Shown piece after piece: positions 51,556 through 62,105 of a stretch of DNA of 64,000 nucleotides. Within the stretch, counting starts at the first letter, position 1; each line of letters starts with the position of its first letter. Source of the stretch: Phaseolus vulgaris (Eukaryota > Streptophyta > Magnoliopsida > Fabales > Fabaceae); NCBI RefSeq assembly GCF_000499845.2, contig NC_023754.2, forward strand, positions 28,969,869 to 29,033,868. The letters run 5' to 3'. A model generated the notes under the pieces. It worked only from the letters and a program-made list of their open reading frames with translations, had not been told where the DNA came from and did no database searches. The translations under genes were made by a program, and so were the position numbers.

Positions 51556-54480
51556 TAATATACATTAACCAATCTATTTCTTTGTACAGAGATTTTTACT
51601 TTTTGGTTAGAAATTTTTTGTCTTCTCTAGTGAACCACCAAAAGAAACTTTATTAAGTTGCAAGGGGGAAGTTAGCCACAGATATTTGAAATAGCTCTAA
51701 AGTACAGTAACTAGTGTGTAGAAGTTTTCAATGCAAGATTAAGCATTCATGTTTTTTTTCTTACAACATTTAGATTTGTTGTAAATTGTAACCACGGATC
51801 TTGATTGTAACAAAAGTGTGTTAATGGAAGATCATGTTAGCTATGGGAAGAACTTGATTTATTGGTTCTTGATGGATCAAAATTTTATCCTGGTGTTACT
51901 TTATAAACTATAACATTATGAAACAAAAAATAGGTATGTAGAATTTAAATATGTGATCAATCAAAATGTTTCTTTACTTGAATATCTATAACAAGATTTT
52001 GCTGTGAAATATTTTTTCATAAATTTTAAAAATAGATTTCAACCTTCTTTTATGAAAACAAATTTAATATGGTGAACACAGACCACCTAGATTTTGGAAA
52101 ATTATTTAATTCACTTTATTTTTAATTCACAATTTATTTGACTATAAAGAGATAAAAAAAATCTTTGTATCATTATCCCATAAAACTACTCTTTTTAAAT
52201 TTAATATCATTGCTAATACTATGCTAATTCTCATCAATGCTAACATTCTTCTAACTATAGTTAGAATTATTATATTTACTATTATCATTGGCTCTCACAT
52301 TTTATTGGAGTGGGAGTATATAATTAGTCGGTTAATAATACACTTACAATTTCAACATTATTATTTTAATATTATTTAATTGTAAATTTATTTTTATTAT
52401 ATTGTTATTTTTAAACCAATCACATAAAAAATTATATATAATTCCAAAAAAGTTGCGAAAGCATATTTCCCTAATTAGTCCTTTTAACGTATTAATATTT
52501 ATTTAAGAAGTTAGTTTTTCTTGATATTTGCTATAATAAAAGAATAAATGGATGCCCCACAGTGTTCCAACACCCATTCAATATCTTGTTCCAGGACCAA
52601 CAACAATACTGCATTATTCCACAAGTTCTTAATATATTTTGTGAAATGTTGATTTTTTCAAAAAACATATATCAAGATCTCACGTGGTATTTCATATGTT
52701 TATTATTTTTAATTTTTAATTTTTTTAATTAAAAATTATTAAAGACTCCAATCTTTAATAATTTATCAATAATACATTAAATTAATTATAACATCAATTT
52801 GAATAACACTAATTTGAGATCTACAAGAGTTTTATACCAATTGCATATTACTGTGTTGCAGAATAAAACTACAGAAAAAAAGGGCAAAGGAATGCATTCC
52901 GTGACAACATTTACTAGTTTTGTTGGCATTTTTTAAATGTTGAGTGACACATGTGGGATCATAAACTCCATCACATGATCATCACTCAGAAATAATTAAA
53001 CTACTTCAATGCCTGTCATGAACACTCATAAAACACAAGAAATGCCAATGTTTGAGACAGAATATTTAATCTATAAATAACTTTTTTTTATAAGATTAAT
53101 CAATGCATCATTTAATTGGTAGAAAAACATTAAGGTAGGTTGTGTTAGGTTAGGTTGGTTCCAAATTAACATGTTGAAAAGTAGGGTCGTTGGTCACCTA
53201 AAAAATGTTATGCAACTAGGATTTGTCAAAGCTATAAAGTAGTGTTATTATTTTATTACTACATGCCCATGCCTAAGAAGATGCTAACATGGTTTAGCAT
53301 CTATCTTTATTTTAATTTGTTTTTTTTCAGGAAAATTCAATTTCTTTGCATGTAGTATATGTGCATTTGTATTTGAGATATTTATTTGAGATTATAGGAA
53401 TATATTTTTAATTTTATTAGTTTCAATAATTAGTATGATTACGCTCCACATTTATGAGTCAAATAATGTGAATGATTTTGAAAGATATTATATATATATA
53501 TATATATATATTATTTTCAATCCCATCCCCGTCTATACAAAACAAAAGCATTAGAGCAACTTTGATGAGTAAATAAGAGTTGATAAAAATAATATTTTTT
53601 ATATCATTTCATAATAACACATCATGGTATTATTTAAAGTTACCTAATTAAAGTTTTACCCTCTCATCAGCTGAAAGAAAATTTTCAAGAACTTCACTTA
53701 TTGTAGGAAAAATGTCTTGGGACCTTAAAAAGGTAAAGGAATGCAGTTTCTGTGCCCAACAACCGTTCCTCTTTTGTGGCCAGATGTTAGTGCTCTTTAA
53801 TGATGTTGTGTTGATCTTAGAGGTCCTAATTAAAGAACATGATGCCCTTAAACCCAATATTTCACAGAGGTTGGTTGGTAATTTTTTAATACCCATTGTC
53901 ATCATAATTGCAAGAACATGTAAATAACTAACTATTGTAAACATTTAATAACAAATAATGAATACTCTCACATATTCATCGTATAGATTAAGATCGTTAA
54001 TTAATGCTGCAGTATTTTAAACATTTCATACTGTAAATTGGACATTAAAGTCATATCAATTAAAGTTAATTTCATAATCAATTTAAAAATTAAAACTTGT
54101 GGTTATGTCTTGAAATTTTATTATAGTTAAGGTACATATGTTTGTTAAAACAAAACAAATGTACGGTTTTTTCACCACTTTTTAAGGAAGATGACTAAGA
54201 AAAATGAGAGAGAAAGAAATGGTAATTTTCTCATAAACGGTGTGAGGAAGAAGCAAGGGTGACAAAAACAAGAACAGTATAATACAATAGTGCTATAATA
54301 GTGTAGTTTTAGCGAAAAATTCCAAATGTGTATGGAATTACAAAGGTAGAGGGAGAGAGGAAAGAAAATAAAAGAAGAAGAAAAAGAGGGAAATGTGATT
54401 TTGACGAGAAGTGAGAAAGGGTTGAGAGAGAAACAGGGCGAAAGTGACGGTGCGATTAGCAAGCACTGTAGTAAGGGGAA
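51556..54480. other. Intergenic region, no gene recognised
   Basis: The first 250 bases are probably the 3' UTR of the bromodomain gene. The remainder is AT-rich with an AT microsatellite at about 53490-53511. The open frames at 53648-53944 on the minus strand and 53712-53927 on the plus strand overlap each other and resemble nothing I know. A GAGA-rich stretch at 54200-54430 may belong to the promoter of the DUF707 gene. Confidence 0.5.
53490..53511. repeat. AT dinucleotide microsatellite
   Basis: About eleven TA units, read directly, in intergenic DNA. Confidence 0.85.
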
Positions 54481-56023
54481 AAGACATAGATAGTCAGTGG
54501 GTGGTCTTAGGAGCAGAGGGACTAAGAAAGCTTCCACTCTGGTTTGGTTGGGTTTTGTTTTGGATGAGAAGAGAAGAAAAGAGGAACAATTGACGAGACT
54601 CGGCGAGTGGCAACAAAAGAGTGTAGTTGTCATCACACTCTTCATTTCTTCATCATCATTCATCAGTCAACAGACACGCATGCATTCAGGTCCCCCTTTA
54701 ACCTCTTTCTTGGTTGCTTTCTTTATCGATTATCTTCAACCTCTAACACTCTTAATTTGTGGCAATCCATTTCCTTCACCTCTTCTTTTTTTCATCTGGG
54801 TTTCGCCGCTACAGCTCGGTATGAAATGTGTGATCTTCAAAGTTTGCTGTTTTTCGCTTTTTCAAGCGACCCCTTTAAGTTTCTCTGGGTCCTCCCTTGC
54901 TCCCTCTCTCTCCTCTTTAGTTTTCTTGCCTTTTAATGTTCTGGGTCTGGAGAGGAAGATCCAGGTCTGAAAAGATGATAGACAATCTTCAATTTTGTTG
55001 CTAGAGAAAGCCGGTTTCGCAGTCAAGTATTTAAATTTTTGTACTTTTGAAAATTTGGACTGAAAGTGAAGCTTCTTTAGTCTTCTTTAAATGACCAGTA
55101 AGAACGTGTGGAGAGGGTTAGATCTGAATGAAACGGTCAGCTTGCTGTTTCCTCTGTTATTATCTGTGGGAGTAAATTTTAGTCCTTTTTTTTAATTTTA
55201 TAATTCTGTTTAATTTTCACGGGGAGGAAAAATAATGGGCTTTCTTGTAATGGAAGCAATTTTGGTTGCAGGTGTAGTTCACTGTTTTGGACTGCTGTGT
55301 GTTCTTGCAATTTTTTCATGTGATATTTGTTGGGGTAGAATCCAATGTTTGCATTTTTTGTTTCCGTGTTCCTTGGTGCTTATGTTGTAAATCATTTGAT
55401 GACTGTTTCGGAGATTTCTTGGGTTGCTTTTACCGAGTGTCGTTTTTGGTATATTTTATGTGCAAGTTTGGTTGGTGTGTGGATTCAGCAAGCTGAGGCG
55501 TGCTTTTTCCCTCATAATATTCTAAGCATGTGTTTCCCTTTTAAGTTTCAATTCATCCCTCTCTTTCACCAATTCAAAAATATTAGCTCTCTATTTTTTA
55601 ATGTTAGTTATCACATTGCACATCCTGAATATCCTTTTGCGCAAAATATAGTTGTTGTAGTCTTGTTTTACACAAAAGGTGTAATTTTACGAATGAAAGT
55701 CATTCAGTTATGCACTGGTTTTTGTTTTTCTGTTGTGTACCTTCGGTAGTGATCATGACCAATTTAGCTCCAAGTCATTGAGTATATTTTTTTATGGGAT
55801 GGCCATTTTCCTTGCGTTTATATTTTATGTTGTGGAACTTAGAATATGGTAACTTCAAATTTTTGTTGTTTTGAACTTTTGACCAGTTGGTTGTTTTATT
55901 TATGCCAAATTATTCTATGTTATTGAGCAGTAGACATATTAAACATTGGCTTGAAATGGCTTCTGCTTTTAATGTTACAGCGACCAGTTTTTGATGAGGA
56001 CTGAATAAAAGATTCAATTTTCT
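54481..56023 (+). other. Probable 5' leader of the DUF707 gene with a leader intron
   Basis: CT-rich DNA from about 54620 to 55000 looks like a plant 5' UTR. A clean acceptor, AATGTTACAG, ends at 55980, 43 bases before the ATG, so at least one intron probably sits in the leader. The donor is uncertain; candidates are CCAG|GTCTG near 54965 and ACG|GTCAGC near 55136. Open frames in this stretch (54497-54970, 55345-55749 and others) do not resemble proteins and are treated as leader or intron. Confidence 0.5.
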
Positions 56024-59000
56024 ATGACGTCGATCAAATCATTGAGATGGCTCATGAGAAAAAAGAGTGGCTTGTCTGATGGGGTCTGTTCTCTTTTCTT
56101 CTAATCTCGTTACTTTGGATTTTTTTAGGAGTTTCCTGTAAAATATTCTTTAGCTCTGGAGATTCATGTGTAAGATCACTGTTTTAACAATAGTTTTTTG
56201 GGGCAGGGCAAATCAAGTTTCAAGATCAAACAACTGCCTTTTATGGCACTTTTGTGTACAGTTATGTTGTTCATTGTGTATAGAACTACAAAGTACCAGT
56301 ATCACCAAGAAGAGGTCAGTTGAATTCTTTGAGATATCATTGCATGTACATCCCCACGAAAGGACAAAGTGTTTATTAAATGTCTAACTAATTCATACTT
56401 AGCAATTTAGCATCTTACTAAGGATAAATTGGTGCTGCTTTTCCACAGAACAATAATGCATTGACACATATTCTTATATTGAGTGTTCTAACTGGAATTC
56501 CCCCCCTTTCTATGTTTATTATCCAGATTGACAAAAAGTGGAGTTTCTGGGGACAACCAAAGGTATAAACTATGATGTTAGATTACTAGCCCAAGTAGCT
56601 TTCTGATTCTCTTTTTTCCATATTTGATCTTCAGTGCATTACGAAATGCCCTGGTGGTTATTGTAAATGATGGTAATGATTGTTTTCAAAATTTGTGATG
56701 AACCTGTCTGTTTCACAGTTCTTGTCTGATATGATATGTAACTTCAAAAATATTGTGTTGGTGCAGGTGTATCCTTCTACTTCTGGGAAGTTGAAAGGCT
56801 TGCCACGAGGTATAATACATGCTGATTCGGATTTGGAGTTAAGACCACTTTGGTCGAGAAGTAGTTCAAGGTCAAAGGTCAGAATTTTTGCGTCATTCTT
56901 CTATCTTTTAGTTTTATTGACTATCTCAGAAGATAGATTTGATTTGGGAATATGTACTATCTGAGTTAACAAAAGTAATGATTGGGGTTGTTTGTGAAAT
57001 TGCAGGCTAGTGTTTCCTCTAACCGTAACTTACTGGCAGTACCAGTTGGTATTAAACAAAAGCAGAATGTTGATGTTATGGTGCAAAAGGTATTATTGTT
57101 GTTGCTTAGATTGTTCAAATTAATTAAATCAGCATTCTTTATCTAATTTCATTTATTTCAGTTTCTTCGAGAAAACTTCACAATTATTTTATTCCATTAT
57201 GATGGCACTGTGGATGGATGGTTGAATCTTGGCTGGAGTAGCCAGGCCATACACATTGTTGCTCAGAATCAAACAAAGTGGTAAGTATGAGGCTTTTATT
57301 GAAGGGGAAATGTTTAATTCTCTAGAGAGGAAGTATACTATGTCTTCAATAAGTAAATAATTTTTTGAAAATAAAAATTTCTTCAACTCAGGATGAACGG
57401 GTTCGTCAGTTGGCTATGTAAAAGGCTTGGAATTTGGTAAACATTATATAACATTAGAAATAAAACTACAAATCTTGGGAAACTATCGCAAGAGAACCAG
57501 CAGTCCGACATACAGAATTACAACATACTGAATACAGATACCATAAAAAAAGTCATATTAAGGGAGCCAGGTCAAGCAATGATATAGTTATTTGAATACA
57601 TTTTCAATTTCATTGGTGGTTCCCAGCAGAAAAAGGGAAAAAGAAAATAATACTTTGATTTATTATGTAATTGATGGATTAATTTTCTGAACTTACATAT
57701 TTCATGAGTTCTTTGACAGGTGGTTTGCAAAAAGATTTCTACATCCAGACATAGTGTCTATTTATGATTATATCTTTCTCTGGGATGAGGATCTAGGGGT
57801 GGAGCATTTTTCACCTTCAAGGTATGAAGGATGTATCTTTTTTACTTTTCTGATGCTGCTGTTATTTTGATATTTGTGTGCGATCCACCTTGGATGTAAA
57901 TGATTATCATTTGATAGGCTAGCAGGAACCTGCAATACTGGTGTAAATGTTATGATAAAGAATCCAATTTTATTATTACATGATATGTTATTTGTTTCCA
58001 TTTTGAAATTTGATAGCTGAATGAAAATCGAGTCTGCATTCTCTGCCATACAATATAAGATGTGTATAATCCTTATTAGGCTTCTTAAGCTTAGGTGTAT
58101 AAGAAATTTGATAGATGAATGAAAATTGACTTTGAATTCTCTGACATACAATATATAAGATGTATATAACCCTTATTAGGCTTCTTAAGCTTACATTAGG
58201 TTTATAAGAAATCTTTGCTTGTTGGGGGTGGTAGTTGACAAATGAGGTTATTTATTGAGTTTATATTCTTAAACCTGTTCTGATTTTAAGGCTAGTCAGT
58301 AACCTTTCTACAAGCTTTTATCTCATCTAATAAAATAATAATTAATGTAGACTTCTTTTTTGCAGATATGTTGAAATTATAAAGCAAGAAGGTTTGGAGA
58401 TATCTCAACCAGCTCTTGACCCAAATTCAACTGAGATACATCATAGAATTACAATTAGAGCTAGGACCAAGAAATTCCATAGGTGATTTTTTGTTATACT
58501 ATCGATATGCACTTGGTAACCAATGCTTATTGTACTTACATTTGATGTTTTCATTGGAGCAGAAGAGTCTATGAGCGCAGAGGCAGTACAAGGTGTTCAG
58601 ATTCAAGTGAGGGACCTCCATGCACTGGGTAACTGTTACTCTCTTTAATCCTGGTAGAGCTTTTAATGTTTCAAGATGTTTGCACCAGACCTTGTTGATG
58701 CATTTTACCACTCCATCTACCATCAAGATGGCTGGACATGTTTAAATTGTCTGAAGTTCATTCAAGCCTGTATTTATGCTGTAATTAGGAAAAGATAGCT
58801 TATAGTCGAACTCAAAAGTTGATTTAATAAAAAAATCAAAGCAAATTACTTTTAAACTGAGGTCTATTGAATTATATCAAAAACAAGTATGTCTATCTAT
58901 TAGATGACTAATGTTTTAGAAATTCTTTTCTTAGGTGAAAAGGGCACGTGTACTGTCTTAATATTACATTTCGTGTCAGCCATGATGGCTCGGCACTAGA

Positions 59001-62000
59001 ATGTCAGAAGATGAACAATGCTGATGATTTTGTTATGGTTTATCTTATTACCTTGTATTGTAGTATACCATATTTTCCTTTTCTGGACTTTTTAAAGCAT
59101 CATCAGAAATGTGATAAAGAAAAATTCCTGTGGTTATTCATGATAAATCTTGGCACGCATAGTCTTGTGAATGACACAATACTTTAATACAACTTGTGTA
59201 GGTTTGTGGAAGGTATGGCTCCAGTTTTCTCTCGAGCTGCCTGGTACTGTACATGGCATCTTATACAGGTAAAAATTGTTGGCACAGTACTTACGAATAT
59301 TAAATCTAAGTTCTTACCAAAGACATGTTGCAAAATTCTTTCAAACTCATCCTAAACTTTTGTTTCTTCTATTTGTACTATTGAGTCATATATCGTGAAT
59401 AATTTAAATTTCTGTCCAAGAAAATTATTATTGTTTTCAGTTGTCATTTTTTTCAAGTTACCAAAATGCTTGCCTATAGGTTTTCTGAATGAGGTTTGCC
59501 TTCATCTACCTACTGAAAAGAAAACTTATATGACTTACTTGAAATTTATTGGTGTTCAATATTGGCTCATCATTGTCGTCTGTATTTTCTCCAGAATGAC
59601 CTTGTCCATGGTTGGGGAGTGGATATGAAACTAGGATACTGTGCACAGGTGAGAAATATCCATTTTCTGGACACTTTTAGTGGTTGTAAATTTTTCCCTC
59701 TTCATTTCCTTTCTCATGATGGCACTTGTCTCTGTACAAAGTTGCATTGCTTTGCAATTCTGTTTTTTTTTTGGTTATTGGCAGTGATAAATATAACCTT
59801 CTCATGCTCATCTAAAAACCTTTTGCTCTAGCTTCTAGCATCTACGTATATGATATTGGCCTATTACTATTTACTACTGCATTTGACAAGAGATAGAGTT
59901 ATGGAATATAAGTTAACACATTCTCATGCCACACCATAAGCATGTCAATTTGGAATGCATCATGGTTTAATTCATTCAATTTATATTTAATGAATTGATG
60001 GTTTGTGTACTAGGCTGTTTTGCCTTTGCTTTTTTTGCCACCGGTTTCTCCATGACAAATGTGGATAGTGAGATGAATGACATTTTTTCAGGGAGATCGA
60101 ACTAAGAATGTGGGAGTTGTTGATAGTGAATATGTTTTTCACAAGGGAATACAAACTCTGGGTGGGAGTGGTCACAGAATGACAAAGGTATTTGCCTCCT
60201 CCTTCCCTAATCTTGTAATTCAGTTTGTTTCCTTCAGTTTCCTTCATTTGCACTGTTCTTGCAGACCAAATATCTTGTAAATGCTCCAACCTGATATTAT
60301 TCCTTATCCAATAATGTAAATACTTTACAGAATCAAACTTAAGACTTACTGTCAAGAACAAACATTGTTTGTTACTTGGTTTTTTATCATGCAGTTATTT
60401 ACATAACGAATAATACATAGTCTTTGAATCATGTGACAAGAATTTTTGTTTCCTTTTGTGCAGGTTTCAAACCTACATAGTAAGGTACAGTTTTAATGGC
60501 ATTATGTGGTTCTTGTATGTAGGGGTGGTCATGGATTGGATTTTTCAAAATCCAATCTAAATCCAAATCCAAATAAATGGATTGGATTTAAAATCCATAT
60601 CCATTTTAACTATATCAAATTTAAATAGATTTTTTTAAAATCCATTTAAAGTGGATTAAATCTAGATTCAATCTATTTTGTTAATTAGATTTAAATCCAC
60701 TTTGTCAATTACATTAAATCCATTTTGATATGGACACATACTAACTTGTATCGAACCGAGCCTAAGCCGACTCAACCTGAATGCGGACCAACTCGGTTCG
60801 ACATCGGCTCGGACCCGGACGACTCAACATCAGCCCGAGCCCGGGAGACTCGACATCGGTTCGGGCCCATTCGGCTCGACATTGGCCAGGGCCCAATTGA
60901 CTTGACATCGACTCGGTCCCGCTCCACTCGACATCGACAGGGCCCGTTTGGCTTGACATCGGCCCGAGCCCGAGAGACTCGACATTAATCCAGGCCCGTT
61001 CGACTCGACATCAGCCCGGGCTTGCTCAACTCAACATTGGTCTGGGCCCATTCGGCTCCACATCAGCTCGGGCCCGGGAGACTCGACATTTGCCCGAGCC
61101 CGCTCCACTCGACATTGACTCAGGCCCAAGAGACTCGACATTGGCCTGGGCTCGTTCGGCATGATATCGACCCGGGCTTGCTCAGCTCGACATTGGCCTG
61201 GCCCGTTTGGCTCGACATCGGCGCGGGCCCAGCGACTCGACATCAGCCTGGGCTTGCTTGACTCGATAACGGCTCGGGCCAGCTCGGCTTGACATCGGTC
61301 TAGGCCAGCTCGGCTCGACATCGACTCGGGAATGCTCGGCTCGACAACGGCCCGGGCGTGCTCGTGTCGAAATCGGCTCGGGCCCGCACGGCTCAATATG
61401 GGCCCATGACTGCTTGGTTAGACATCAGCTTGGGCCCGCTGGGCTCGACATCGGCTGGATTGTCTTGGCTTAACTTGGATCAAGCCAAGTCAAAATCCAT
61501 CCCAAAATGCAATTTGGATAATCCAAAAATGTATCCAATTTATATCTAATCCATATCCAATTAAATGGATTGGATTTAAAATCCAAAAATATGGATTTGG
61601 ATTTGAAATAAATCCATTTAAATGGAATAAAACTAATATGGATATGGATAATTATGGATTGGATTTTGTAATTTGGATTTTTTCTACCCTTTATGTATGA
61701 TTTCCCAATATTCACCGTGGTTGTTGATTTTGTATAATTTCGTAATAAGCAGAGGCAAAGTGGAACAGGAATTGATGTGCGAACAGAGGTGACTCTTTTA
61801 AGCTACTATTTTTTTTTTATAAAAACTCTCATGTTAGACATTATTATGAAATTTGACTTTGACTTTCAGCTAAGTTATCAAGTAACAACAATCATCAAAT
61901 GTTTGTGTTATTATATTAGTATTAAGAATGTTTATATTTGGTAACATGGATTGAGCAGATACGAAGGCAATCGACATGGGAATTTGAAATGTTCAAAGAA

Positions 62001-62105
62001 CGGTGGAATGAGGCTATTTCGCAAGACAAAAATTGGGTTGACCCATTTAAGAGTGACCAAAGACGAATAAGAAAACGGCGTGACACTAAACATGTTACTA
62101 TCTAG
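56024..62105 (+). CDS. DUF707 family type II membrane protein
   Basis: Fifteen coding exons join in frame to 407 aa: 56024-56083, 56207-56314, 56527-56562, 56767-56877, 57006-57089, 57162-57280, 57720-57821, 58366-58482, 58563-58628, 59202-59268, 59595-59648, 60092-60187, 60464-60484, 61753-61788, 61959-62105. A short basic N-terminus precedes one transmembrane helix (about 30-45, LPFMALLCTVMLFIVY), so a type II Golgi-like topology is likely. The DUF707 (PF05212) core follows: LPRGIIHADSDLELRPLW, ENFTIILFHYDG (137-148), FLWDEDLGVEHF (192-203), GPPCTGFVEGMAPVFSR and NDLVHGWGVDMKLGYCAQ (291-308). DED at 195-197 resembles the DxD metal site of GT-A glycosyltransferases, but this is inference. 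Relatives are often named 'lysine ketoglutarate reductase trans-splicing related', a label not to be read literally. The role is unknown. Exon 13 is a 21-nt microexon, and the next intron holds a transposon-like insert. Confidence 0.92.
58005..58213 (+). repeat. Intronic tandem duplication, two units of about 98-105 bp
   Basis: GAAATTTGATAG begins both at 58005 and at 58103. Both units continue with TGAATGAAAAT, CATACAATAT and CCTTATTAGGCTTCTTAAGC. The second has small insertions. It lies in intron 7 of the DUF707 gene, outside splice signals. Confidence 0.85.
60522..61689. mobile_element. hAT-like non-autonomous element in a DUF707 intron
   Basis: The 1,168-bp insert in the intron between exons 13 and 14 has near-matching 8-bp flanks: TGTATGTA at 60514-60521 and TTTATGTA at 61690-61697. 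It starts GGGGTGGTCATGG and ends TTTCTACCC, giving short imperfect inverted ends (GGGGTGG against GGGTAGA). Both subterminal zones (60530-60725, 61497-61680) are packed with ATCCA/TGGAT words, including an identical 23-base stretch at 60575-60597 and 61563-61585. The middle is a GC-rich tandem array. An 8-bp duplication and subterminal motif clusters fit hAT-type elements; superfamily assignment is tentative. Confidence 0.6.
60757..61470. repeat. GC-rich tandem array, period about 26 bp
   Basis: Roughly 26 diverged copies of a unit like CTCGACATCGGCCCGGGCCC plus about 6 variable bases run head to tail. Spacings of 26, 26, 26 and 25 were counted between successive CTCGACAT/CTTGACAT words near 60850-60930. 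The array keeps several overlapping frames open on both strands (for example 60725-60988 plus and 61031-61396 minus), which are artefacts of the repeat. GC content is far above the surrounding intron. Confidence 0.85.

Noticed and set aside
54172..54970. Open frames of 157-163 codons on both strands
   Set aside because: CT-rich leader DNA produces long hydrophobic or Ser/Phe/Leu frames. They overlap each other on opposite strands and show no domain.
55345..55749. 134-codon hydrophobic frame upstream of the DUF707 start
   Set aside because: It lies in the probable leader intron before the acceptor at 55980; the family N-terminus is encoded from 56024.
60725..61396. Open frames on both strands encoding repetitive Arg/Ser/Pro-rich peptides
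   Set aside because: They arise from the 26-bp GC-rich array, lie within an intron of a well-supported gene, and recur in several frames.
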